In this document: positions 42,780 through 49,155 of the stretch, piece by piece
Layout of the letters: each line of letters begins with the position of its first letter
Numbering within the stretch: position 1 is the first letter of the stretch
Source of the DNA: Bacteroidales bacterium
Lineage (GTDB): Bacteria > Bacteroidota > Bacteroidia > Bacteroidales > P3
NCBI GenBank assembly: GCA_031260565.1
Contig: JAISLH010000111.1
Span: 1 to 49,155 of the forward strand
Direction: 5' to 3'
DNA: 49,155 bases
Program-made: the position numbers and the translations under genes
Notes under the pieces: model-generated
The model's database searches: none
Seen by the model: the letters and a program-made list of their open reading frames with translations, nothing else
What the model was told of the DNA's origin: nothing

Positions 42780-43522
42780 TCTTAACACTCGTTCTATTCT
42801 GCCTTAACTTTAATCTGTATTCGCAAAAGAGCATTTTCTCTTTGGACAATGCTCAACCAGCTTCATCACAAAAGTTAGAAGTCATAGACCATACCTACTT
42901 TCGTTTGGGTTATAACGCCAAGCACAAAAACTCTTCTTGGGTTGCCTACATCCTAACCAAGCAGATGGTAAGCACGAAGAACGTTGAGCGAGCTAAAAGT
43001 TTCAAAAAAGATAAATCTGTAAGCGTTTCGGCTCTTTCAACCGACTATAACAATAGCGGATATGATAGAGGACATCTTTGCCCTGCCGCAGATATGGCGT
43101 GGAAAGAGGAGGCTATGAAAACGACTTTTCTTATGAGCAACATATCCCCCCAAATGCCACAATTCAACAGAGGGAAGTGGAAAGCATTAGAAGAGAAAGT
43201 CCGCTCGTGGGCTGCGGATAACGACAGCATTATAGTAATAACGGGTGCTATTTTGGACAATTGCAGCAAGGGAAAGATAGGTAAAAACAAAGTTAGTGTC
43301 CCTTGTCGTTTTTACAAAATAGTTATAGACATTTCCTATCCTACCTACAAAGCCATAGCCTTCGTTATGGACAACGACAATCTGGATAACGATATATTTA
43401 CTTATGTTGTCAGCATTTCGGACATTGAACTTGCCACAAGCCTTGACTTTTTCCCTGCCTTCAAATCCAACTCTACAATTACCGACCTTGAACATAGCAC
43501 AGACGTTTTGCAGTGGAAGTAG
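42758..43522 (+). CDS. Secreted DNA/RNA non-specific endonuclease (NUC family)
   Basis: A beta-beta-alpha metal nuclease of the Serratia nuclease family, which degrades DNA and RNA outside the cytoplasm. From ATG 42758 it has 254 residues: signal peptide LVLTLVLFCLNFNLYSQ (about 7-23), active-site motif YDRGHLCPAADM with the catalytic His 106, and the metal-binding SNISPQMPQFNRGKWKALE (Asn 138). The start overlaps the permease gene by 22 bp; an upstream TTG (42752) would add two residues. It may scavenge nucleotides or remove extracellular DNA. Its link to the exporter is only positional. Confidence 0.92.
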   Translation: MVKVPKLVLTLVLFCLNFNLYSQKSIFSLDNAQPASSQKLEVIDHTYFRLGYNAKHKNSSWVAYILTKQMVSTKNVERAKSFKKDKSVSVSALSTDYNNSGYDRGHLCPAADMAWKEEAMKTTFLMSNISPQMPQFNRGKWKALEEKVRSWAADNDSIIVITGAILDNCSKGKIGKNKVSVPCRFYKIVIDISYPTYKAIAFVMDNDNLDNDIFTYVVSISDIELATSLDFFPAFKSNSTITDLEHSTDVLQWK

Positions 43523-43535
43523 AACAAACCTTACA

Positions 43536-43646
43536 CTAATCTACAACAAACTTCTTTGTCGTTATACCTTTACTATTATAAAGTCTCACAAGATAGCTTC
43601 CCTTTACAAAATTGCTAACGTTTATTGCGGCGGTATTGTCATTGAC
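43536..43646 (-). pseudogene. Relic of a T9SS type A sorting domain
   Basis: On the minus strand 36 codons in frame read VNDNTAAINVSNFVKGSYLV, then RLYNSKGITTKKFVVD and a stop. This is the end of a type A sorting domain, very similar in style to the end of the 36900-38303 protein (SGNYIATVHTEKGMVKKQFVVK). Directly upstream on the same strand is an in-frame stop codon and then a palindromic repeat at 43693-43771, so the rest of the gene is gone. I judge it a remnant of a deleted secreted-protein gene convergent with the nuclease. Confidence 0.75.
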
Positions 43647-43692
43647 TTATTTTATTTCATTTTATTTTCAGCAATATACATCTGGTAAAAAT

Positions 43693-43771
43693 AAAACGCC
43701 ACTTTAGCGTCACGAAGTGGCGTTTCGTGACGCTGAAACGCCGCTTTAGGAAATTAAGGTGGCGTTTCATT
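43693..43771. repeat. Copy of the GGCGTTTC/GAAACGCC palindromic repeat
   Basis: AAACGCCACTT pairs with AAGTGGCGTTT, and GGCGTTTC pairs with GAAACGCC, giving two mutually exclusive hairpins in a row. A third, partial copy (AAGGTGGCGTTTC) follows. Positions 43715-43748 equal 40052-40085 over 34 nt. The copy lies at the broken edge of the T9SS relic. Confidence 0.85.
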
Positions 43772-43806
43772 TTTGCGAAAAGATATAAGATAAAAATAAA
43801 ACAGGC

Positions 43807-43873
43807 TACTTTTGCTACCTTTGTGCAAAATATTTCCGTAAGGTTTTGTTTTCCGATATTTTTTGTATCTTTG
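43807..43873 (+). promoter_or_regulatory. Three stacked -7 elements upstream of the deoxynucleoside kinase gene
   Basis: TACTTTTG (43807-43814), TACCTTTG (43816-43823) and TATCTTTG (43866-43873) all match TAnnTTTG. The last is 60 nt before ATG 43934. The first two are only 9 bp apart and cannot both be used at once. Confidence 0.55.
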
Positions 43874-43933
43874 CCACATTAAATTTGACCAAAATCGTAT
43901 TGGTAATCAGTCTAAATTCTAAATTTTTAACCT

Positions 43934-44542
43934 ATGCACGTAGCAATAGCAGGTAATATTGGCAGTGGAAAGACGACTCTCTCCACCCTATTGGCAAAAC
44001 ACTTCAAGTGGGAGCCTATTTACGAAAAAATGGAAGACAATCCATACATAGAGCACTTCTATGACGATATGCGGAGGTGGGCTTTCAATTTGCAGGTTTA
44101 TTTTCTCAACGCTCGCTTTCGCCATGTGGTTGAAGCCAGACAACAATTTGAAAACATCATTCAAGACCGTACTCTGTTTGAAGATGCATATATCTTCGCA
44201 CCTAACCTGTATTCAATGGGCTTGATGACCACTCGTGATTTTGAAACCTACAAATCACTCTTTGATTTGTTGCTTTCCTTTGTGCCAAACCCTGACTTGA
44301 TTATTTACTTAAAAGCTTCCGTGCCAACGCTTGTGCGACAAATTCAAAAGAGAGGCAGAGCCTACGAATCTTCTATAAGGCTTGACTACATCAGTTCTTT
44401 GAATGAGCGTTATGAAGATTGGTTAAGCGGCTATAAAGGTAAAATTCTTGTTGTCAATATGGACGAAAAAGATATTGAACGACCAGAAGACTTACACGAA
44501 ATAATAGAAAAAATCAATGCAGAAATAAACGGATTATTTTAA
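43934..44542 (+). CDS. Deoxynucleoside kinase
   Basis: Phosphorylates deoxynucleosides (deoxyadenosine/deoxyguanosine kinase type) with ATP in nucleotide salvage. It has 202 residues with the P-loop GNIGSGKTT (about 7-15), EKMEDNPYIE (about 31-40), the DRTLFEDA motif (about 78-85) and an Arg-rich lid (RQIQKRGRAYESSIRLDY, about 135-152). The exact nucleoside preference cannot be told. Its stop overlaps the start of kdsB by one base (TAATG type), which suggests coupling. Confidence 0.92.
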   Translation: MHVAIAGNIGSGKTTLSTLLAKHFKWEPIYEKMEDNPYIEHFYDDMRRWAFNLQVYFLNARFRHVVEARQQFENIIQDRTLFEDAYIFAPNLYSMGLMTTRDFETYKSLFDLLLSFVPNPDLIIYLKASVPTLVRQIQKRGRAYESSIRLDYISSLNERYEDWLSGYKGKILVVNMDEKDIERPEDLHEIIEKINAEINGLF

Positions 44543-45303
44543 TGATGAAAGCATTGGCTATAATCCCTGCTCGCTATGGCAGCACTCGCTTTGAAGGCAA
44601 ACCATTATCAATGTTGCAGGGTAAGGAAATGATACTTTGGGTCTGCGAGGCGGTCAATAAATCAAATCTTTTCTCAGAAACAATAGTGGCAACGGACGAT
44701 TTACGGATTTATGACGTAGTAGAAAAGCACGGATTTAAGGCAATGATGACATCAAGTTCTCATTCCAACGGCACGCAACGCTGCGAGCAAGTACTGACAG
44801 AAGAAGAGAGAAAAGGAAAACAATACGATGTCGTGGTCAATGTTCAGGGTGATGAGCCGATGATACGCAAGGAGCAATTAGAGCTTGTCCTCAACTCATT
44901 TAAGCAAGATAACAGCACTCAGATTGCAACACTTAGAAAGCAGATTGAAGATAAGGACACGCTCCTGTCGCCAAACGTTGTAAAGGTTGTGGCAAGTGAT
45001 ACGACAGCTCTTTACTTTTCCCGTTCCGTTGTGCCATTTATGAGGGGTAAAACGTTGGAAGAAGGTATCCAAAGAAAGTTATACTTTAAGCATATAGGGC
45101 TTTATGCCTATCGTTCTGACGTTTTACATCGTTTAGTCGGCTTATCACCTACACCGTTGGAAGAAGCAGAGTCTTTGGAGCAACTGCGATGGTTGGAAAA
45201 CGGCTACTCAATATGCGTAATGACCACAACACACGACTCATTCGGCATAGACACAGCAGAAGACTTGCTTGCGTTGAACCAAAAGTTAGATTCACAAACA
45301 TAA
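44542..45303 (+). CDS. kdsB: 3-deoxy-manno-octulosonate cytidylyltransferase
   Basis: Activates KDO with CTP to CMP-KDO for lipopolysaccharide core synthesis. It has 253 residues with the nucleotide-binding start IIPARYGSTRFEGKPL (about 7-22), the VNVQGDEPMI motif (about 95-104) and the FGIDTAEDL signature near the C-terminus. Its presence implies a KDO-containing outer membrane and so a Gram-negative cell. It overlaps the kinase stop by one base, and the phospholipase D family gene begins 17 bp after it. Confidence 0.95.
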   Translation: MMKALAIIPARYGSTRFEGKPLSMLQGKEMILWVCEAVNKSNLFSETIVATDDLRIYDVVEKHGFKAMMTSSSHSNGTQRCEQVLTEEERKGKQYDVVVNVQGDEPMIRKEQLELVLNSFKQDNSTQIATLRKQIEDKDTLLSPNVVKVVASDTTALYFSRSVVPFMRGKTLEEGIQRKLYFKHIGLYAYRSDVLHRLVGLSPTPLEEAESLEQLRWLENGYSICVMTTTHDSFGIDTAEDLLALNQKLDSQT

Positions 45304-45320
45304 AGCAAAGAAAGATTGTT

Positions 45321-46388
45321 ATGAACGCAAAATTCCGATTATTTGATGACAATAAGACGATGTTTGATGCCGCTATCAACGATATATTACAGGCAAAGGA
45401 AACTATATGTCTTGAAATCTATCGCTTCGGGCAAGACTCTATGGGCAAGAAGTTTTCAGATGCCTTAATTCAAAAAGCAAAAGAGGGCGTCAATATAAAG
45501 TTACTGGTTGATGCTTGGGGGACTGGGCAGAATGAAACGTTCTTTGAGCCACTGATAAAGGCTGGAGTACAGTTCCGAATCTATCATAAATTGATATGGG
45601 ACAGGGGCTACCTTTCAAAGAATCATTGTCGCAATCACCGCAAACTTCTAATCATTGACTCAAATGTAGCATATATCGGCTCATCTAACATAACCACTTA
45701 CTCATTACCTTGGAGAGAGTTGAACCTTCGCATAGAAGACACCGGTCTTACGGCTATTCTGACCCGCTCTTTCAAGAATAGCTACCGTATCTATAACCGT
45801 TATTCGTTCAGAAAAGGCAAGGGCAAGCGTGATGTGAAGTATGGGGACTGGCTTTTCGTACAAGACCTGCCCAGCCCTTACAGACAGAACATCAAAGGCA
45901 AGTATGAGCAGATGATAGACAAAGCAACAAGAGAAGTAATCATTGAAACACCATACTTTTTACCCGGATACAGACTGCGAAAGAAGCTCGGAGAAGCAGC
46001 ACAACGAGGAGTCAGAGTGGTCATTATTACACCTTTTCATTCAGATGTGCATGCTGTTGATATAATTCGCCGACATTATTCCGGTATTTTGCACAAAAGC
46101 GGCGTTGAATTGCAGTTTTACTCACCCGGAAACCTTCATGCAAAATGCGTAATGATTGATAACGCTGTTTTTTCTATCAGTTCTGCCAACTTTGATTATC
46201 GTTCTTTTCGTTACCAATACGAGTTAGCACTGATGGGACGTGATACTGATGTTCTCAAACTCCTGCGTCAGCACATTGACCTCTCACTTGATTGCTGCCA
46301 ACCATTCAACTACAAGACTTGGAAAAGCCGTTCGCCGATTGAAAGGCTTATAGAGCGACTTTTATTACCTTTTAGGCATCTGTTTTAG
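45321..46388 (+). CDS. Phospholipase D / cardiolipin synthase-like protein
   Basis: A phospholipase D superfamily protein of 355 residues with both catalytic HxK(x4)D motifs: His 106/Lys 108/Asp 113 (NHRKLLIIDSN, followed by YIGSSN) and His 273/Lys 275/Asp 280 (LHAKCVMIDN). It lacks the N-terminal membrane segments of classical cardiolipin synthases and resembles ClsB-type enzymes, which make cardiolipin from phosphatidylglycerol or phosphatidylethanolamine. Other PLD activities cannot be excluded. I start at ATG 45321; the frame is open further upstream but only as a shadow inside kdsB. Two lipid genes (this and pssA) lie next to each other. Confidence 0.88.
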   Translation: MNAKFRLFDDNKTMFDAAINDILQAKETICLEIYRFGQDSMGKKFSDALIQKAKEGVNIKLLVDAWGTGQNETFFEPLIKAGVQFRIYHKLIWDRGYLSKNHCRNHRKLLIIDSNVAYIGSSNITTYSLPWRELNLRIEDTGLTAILTRSFKNSYRIYNRYSFRKGKGKRDVKYGDWLFVQDLPSPYRQNIKGKYEQMIDKATREVIIETPYFLPGYRLRKKLGEAAQRGVRVVIITPFHSDVHAVDIIRRHYSGILHKSGVELQFYSPGNLHAKCVMIDNAVFSISSANFDYRSFRYQYELALMGRDTDVLKLLRQHIDLSLDCCQPFNYKTWKSRSPIERLIERLLLPFRHLF

Positions 46389-46464
46389 AACTAATTATCT
46401 TAGTGATTGAGCCTTTCCTTGCCACAAGTGAATAAATGAATTTGCTACTTTGCTGAATTATTAC

Positions 46465-46472
46465 TACTTTTG
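46465..46472 (+). promoter_or_regulatory. -7 promoter element of the pssA-purS-queA unit
   Basis: TACTTTTG, 27 nt before ATG 46500. It overlaps the TTG at 46470 that would otherwise be an alternative start, so it favours the later ATG. Confidence 0.6.
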
Positions 46473-46499
46473 AAGCCGCTAAAAGAACAATTTTTGATT

Positions 46500-47249
46500 A
46501 TGATTAAACGACAAATACCAAATATAATAACACTTTGCAACCTGCTTTGCGGCATTCTTGCAATCATTTTTTTGTTTGACGAAAGTAGCCTTACAACCTC
46601 TTCTTACTTCATTTTGGCTGGGGCTTTGTTTGATTTTTTTGACGGGATGACGGCACGATTGCTTAAAGTTACGAGCCCAATGGGAAAAGAACTTGATTCG
46701 CTTGCAGATGTTGTTACCTTCGGTGTTGCTCCTGCTTTGATAGCTCTGGCTTTGATGATGGATAAAACGGGCTGTCTTGAAGGTGTTTGGACGTTTCTGG
46801 TTCTTATCCCTTTGTCAATGGCTCTTATGTCGGCGTATCGGCTGGCTAAATTCAACGTTGATAGCCGCCAAACAACATCTTTTCTTGGTGTTCCGACACC
46901 TCTGAATGCTCTTTTGTGGCTATCAATTCCAGTTATTGCTCACTTGTCGCTTTACAAAATTCATTTGTGGGGCTGGTATGACGAAACGTTTTATCGGTTC
47001 TTAGCTTGCGTGCTGACCAATGAGTGGTTTATCATCATAGGGTCGGTGATTATGTCGGTGATGCTGGTGGTTGAAGTGCCGATGATGGCGTTAAAGTTTA
47101 AGAATATGACGTGGCAGGACAACAAAGTAAAGTTTATCTTCATTATAATGTCGTTTGGTTTATTTTTTGTAATGAACTTTTATGCCATTCCTTTCATTGT
47201 AATCTTATATATTATCATATCAATAACCTCAAATTTTATAACAAAATGA
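46500..47249 (+). CDS. pssA: CDP-diacylglycerol--serine O-phosphatidyltransferase
   Basis: An integral inner-membrane enzyme that makes phosphatidylserine, the precursor of phosphatidylethanolamine, from CDP-diacylglycerol and serine. It has 249 residues with the full CDP-alcohol phosphotransferase motif: Asp 48-Gly 49, Ala 52-Arg 53, Gly 62, Asp 66 and Asp 70 (DGMTARLLKVTSPMGKELDS). About seven hydrophobic segments are visible. ATG 46500 is the chosen start because the longer frame begins inside the promoter box. Its TGA overlaps the purS ATG (ATGA). Confidence 0.94.
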   Translation: MIKRQIPNIITLCNLLCGILAIIFLFDESSLTTSSYFILAGALFDFFDGMTARLLKVTSPMGKELDSLADVVTFGVAPALIALALMMDKTGCLEGVWTFLVLIPLSMALMSAYRLAKFNVDSRQTTSFLGVPTPLNALLWLSIPVIAHLSLYKIHLWGWYDETFYRFLACVLTNEWFIIIGSVIMSVMLVVEVPMMALKFKNMTWQDNKVKFIFIIMSFGLFFVMNFYAIPFIVILYIIISITSNFITK

Positions 47250-47497
47250 GATACGAAGCAGAAATTGACGTAATGCCTTTGAAGGCGTTATTAGACCCGC
47301 AAGGTAAGGCGGTAACATCAAGTATGAAAAACATAAATCTTGAATCCATTACCAACGTTCGCATAGGCAGACACATCACTCTTGAAGTTGAGGCGGCGAG
47401 TAAGCAAGAGGCGGAAACGCTTGTAGATATGGCTTGTCAGAAACTGCTTCACAATCCGATAATGGAGAGCTATGATTTTGCCGTTACGGAGCTTTAA
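47246..47497 (+). CDS. purS: Phosphoribosylformylglycinamidine synthase subunit PurS
   Basis: PurS is the small dimeric subunit that bridges small-type PurL and PurQ in the fourth step of purine synthesis. It has 83 residues: AEIDVMPLKALLDPQGKAV (about 5-23), VRIGRHITLEVEAASKQEAET (about 39-59) and the signature CQKLLHNPIMESYDF near the end. ATG 47246 overlaps the pssA stop by 4 bp; the frame is open further upstream but only inside pssA. No other purine gene is near. Its presence suggests that this organism has the three-part enzyme rather than the single large PurL. Confidence 0.9.
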   Translation: MRYEAEIDVMPLKALLDPQGKAVTSSMKNINLESITNVRIGRHITLEVEAASKQEAETLVDMACQKLLHNPIMESYDFAVTEL

Positions 47498-47505
47498 GAG
47501 AGCCA

Positions 47506-48726
47506 ATGAAGATTAGCCCTTCGCCAATTCTCATTTCAGATTACGATTATCCTCTTCCAGCGGAACGAATAGCAAAATATCCGCTGGTGGAACGTGATAA
47601 ATCCAAGCTGCTTGTTTATAATAGCGGTGTGATTTCTCAAAAGGTCTTCGCAGATCTGCCAAATATCTTAGGCAAAGAAAGCTTCCTTGTCTTCAATGAC
47701 ACGAAGGTTGTACATGCACGGCTGTTCTTTGAGAAGCAAACAGGATCTGTGATTGAGATTTTCTGCTTAGAGCCCGTTGAACCAAACGATGTGCAGCTGG
47801 CTTTCGCTCAAAGGGAGCGTCTTGTCTTCAAATGCTTCATAGGGAACAACAAACGCTGGAAAGAAAACGAGATTTCAAAGACGGCAATAATCAATTCGCA
47901 AGCCGTAACTCTGACAGCCAAACGACTGAAACAGGAAAATGAAGCTCATATTGTAGAGTTTTCGTGGGATAAATCATTCACCTTTGCCGATATTATGCAG
48001 ACTTTTGGCATCGTTCCGCTACCTCCTTACATCAAACGAAAGGTACGGGAGGAGGATGAGGTGGATTATCAGACTGTTTATGCACTTCATAATGGTTCTG
48101 TAGCAGCTCCTACTGCGGGTTTGCACTTTACTGACAGCACTTTTTCGACTCTGAAAAGCAAGGGAATAAACTACGACTTCCTTACCCTGCACGTTGGAGC
48201 TGGAACTTTCAAACCTGTTACCACTGACAGCATTGCCGACCACATAATGCACACCGAAAAGGTTGCTGTGCCCAAATCTCTTATCCAATCGTTGATAGAC
48301 TACGCCGATAAGAACATCTGCTGTGTTGGAACGACATCTGTTCGCACCATAGAGAGCCTTTACTGGCACGGTTTGGCGATTATGGCTAATGGAGGGAAGT
48401 ATTTGGAGATGGATATAAAGCAATGGCAGCCTTATGATGAACAATCCGACATTTGCGTTAAACAATCCTTGCAAGCCATTTTAAACTCTATGGACGCAAA
48501 TGATACAGATACGCTTTGCGGACAAACACAAATCATCATAGCACCCGGTTATAGATACCGTATTGTCAAATCTATGGTTACCAACTTTCACCAACCGAAG
48601 AGTACTTTACTGCTTTTGGTGTCGGCTTTCATTGGAGAAAATTGGCAAAAGGTCTATCGCTATGCGTTGGACAACGATTTCAGGTTTTTATCCTTTGGTG
48701 ACGCCTGTTTGTTCTTCAAATGCTGA
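47506..48726 (+). CDS. queA: tRNA preQ1(34) S-adenosylmethionine ribosyltransferase-isomerase
   Basis: Transfers and rearranges ribose from S-adenosylmethionine onto preQ1 at position 34 of tRNAs, giving epoxyqueuosine. The 406-residue product has the QueA features LVFNDTKVVHARL (about 63-75), APTAGLHFT (about 203-211), HVGAGTFKPV (about 226-235) and TNFHQPKSTLLLLVSAF (about 363-379). It is about 50 residues longer than E. coli QueA; the extra length is spread through the middle. It starts 9 bp after purS and is the last gene of the unit. Confidence 0.92.
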   Translation: MKISPSPILISDYDYPLPAERIAKYPLVERDKSKLLVYNSGVISQKVFADLPNILGKESFLVFNDTKVVHARLFFEKQTGSVIEIFCLEPVEPNDVQLAFAQRERLVFKCFIGNNKRWKENEISKTAIINSQAVTLTAKRLKQENEAHIVEFSWDKSFTFADIMQTFGIVPLPPYIKRKVREEDEVDYQTVYALHNGSVAAPTAGLHFTDSTFSTLKSKGINYDFLTLHVGAGTFKPVTTDSIADHIMHTEKVAVPKSLIQSLIDYADKNICCVGTTSVRTIESLYWHGLAIMANGGKYLEMDIKQWQPYDEQSDICVKQSLQAILNSMDANDTDTLCGQTQIIIAPGYRYRIVKSMVTNFHQPKSTLLLLVSAFIGENWQKVYRYALDNDFRFLSFGDACLFFKC

Positions 48727-48757
48727 TTTTTTTGTAGCTTATTAATTATTTTTTTTG

Positions 48758-48765
48758 TACTTTTG
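48758..48765 (+). promoter_or_regulatory. -7 promoter element of the antiporter gene
   Basis: TACTTTTG followed by CAAAAA. The leader to ATG 48851 is about 80 nt. Confidence 0.6.
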
Positions 48766-48850
48766 CAAAAAAAGGTAAGTATTAGATGTAATTTTTATTA
48801 TCTTTTACCTGCCTGAAATTGTTATTAAGTTTAATTAAATAAGTATTGGT

Positions 48851-49155
48851 ATGGATATTGACATATTGTTATTGATTGGTTCGGTGTTGCTGTTTGTGAG
48901 TTTGCTGGCTGGCAAGACCTCATATAGACTTGGAGTGCCTACATTGCTGCTCTTCCTCTTGGTTGGTATGTTAGCAGGCAGTGAAGGTGCAGGAATAATG
49001 ATTAGTGACCCAAGAACAGCTCAGGTTATAGGCACTATAGCCCTCAATATCATACTTTTCACTGGCGGTATGGACACTAAATTTACGGAAATCAAACCTA
49101 TAATCTTTCAGGGTATCATTCTCTCCACGATAGGCGTTTTACTGACTGCCCTTCT
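48851..49155 (+). CDS. Potassium/proton antiporter, N-terminal part
   Basis: The first 101 residues of a CPA1-type cation:proton antiporter of the CvrA/NhaP2 kind, cut by the window end. It starts MDIDILLLIGSVLLFVSLLA, with the family stretch LGVPTLLLFLLVGMLAGSEGAG (about 28-49) and IALNIILFTGGMDTKFTEIK (about 63-82). Three hydrophobic segments are visible. The complete family proteins have about twelve segments plus a cytoplasmic TrkA-C or CorC-like regulatory domain, which cannot be seen here. It has its own promoter and is separate from the queA unit. Confidence 0.85.
   Translation, partial: MDIDILLLIGSVLLFVSLLAGKTSYRLGVPTLLLFLLVGMLAGSEGAGIMISDPRTAQVIGTIALNIILFTGGMDTKFTEIKPIIFQGIILSTIGVLLTAL

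Noticed and set aside
43404-43688. 94-codon plus-strand frame after the nuclease gene
   Set aside because: It is the complement of the T9SS sorting-domain relic on the minus strand and overlaps the nuclease 3' end out of frame.
45189-45320. Long N-terminal extension of the phospholipase D family protein inside kdsB
   Set aside because: It is a +1 shadow of the kdsB 3' end; the domain begins after ATG 45321.
47111-47245. 45-residue N-terminal extension of PurS inside pssA
   Set aside because: It is a frame shadow of the last membrane segments of pssA; PurS family proteins begin at about MRYEAEID.

Overview
The window is AT-rich bacterial DNA that reads as a member of the phylum Bacteroidetes (Bacteroidota), most likely order Bacteroidales. 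Four things point there. Almost every transcription unit is preceded by a -7 element of the form TAnnTTTG, the signature of Bacteroidetes sigma factors. One exported protein, and a relic of another, carry a type IX secretion (T9SS) C-terminal sorting domain. DUF4296, MuiA-like and C-terminally extended HU-like proteins are typical of the phylum. The ribosomal protein sequences have the expected forms, with zinc-free S14 and L36 and a long acidic tail on L17. The assignment is by recognition; no database search was run.

Layout. 1-7400: butyrate kinase, an EamA-type exporter, a MuiA-like exported protein, an exported coiled-coil protein with an alkyl-DNA repair protein, and rsmI-yebC. 7400-8030: a 16-unit, 21-bp tandem array that stays open in frame and has its own promoter-like sequence. 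8026-10120: a fabD / nucleoside phosphorylase / DUF4296 lipoprotein unit on the minus strand. 10121-11410: about 1.3 kb without a confident gene, holding promoters, a terminator and dispersed repeats. 11411-29344: one long plus-strand run of translation genes (str, S10, spc and alpha operons fused): rpsL, rpsG, fusA, rpsJ, all the S10/spc ribosomal proteins, secY, map, infA, rpmJ, rpsM, rpsK, rpsD, rpoA, rplQ.

29345-31400: methylglyoxal synthase flanked on both sides by repeat-rich DNA, then an HU-like protein. 31650-36817: a left-handed beta-helix N-acyltransferase, uvrB, a compact ispG, a MerR-like regulator and a D-Ala-D-Ala ligase. 36900-39712: two large exported proteins, one with a T9SS tag. 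39713-40531: a second repeat-rich gap with a possible 31-residue peptide gene. 40532-43522: an ABC exporter pair and a secreted NUC-type nuclease. 43523-43933: a relic T9SS C-terminus, a repeat element and three stacked promoters. 43934-49155: deoxynucleoside kinase, kdsB, a phospholipase D family protein, pssA, purS, queA and the start of a K+/H+ antiporter cut by the window end.

The genes are mostly housekeeping: ribosome and transcription, phospholipid and fatty-acid synthesis, KDO and isoprenoid precursors, peptidoglycan precursor, DNA repair. The least explained content is intergenic. Several gaps each carry multiple imperfect copies of their own short palindromic 'word': ATTACATGTAAT at 7607-7942, AAACGCCGTTT-like hairpins at 4084-4165, 10415-10467, 29445-29594, 40007-40096 and 43693-43771, AAGTCAGTGA at 30250-30650, and a roughly 22-bp A-rich repeat in the mgsA leader. 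These are the features most worth a second look.
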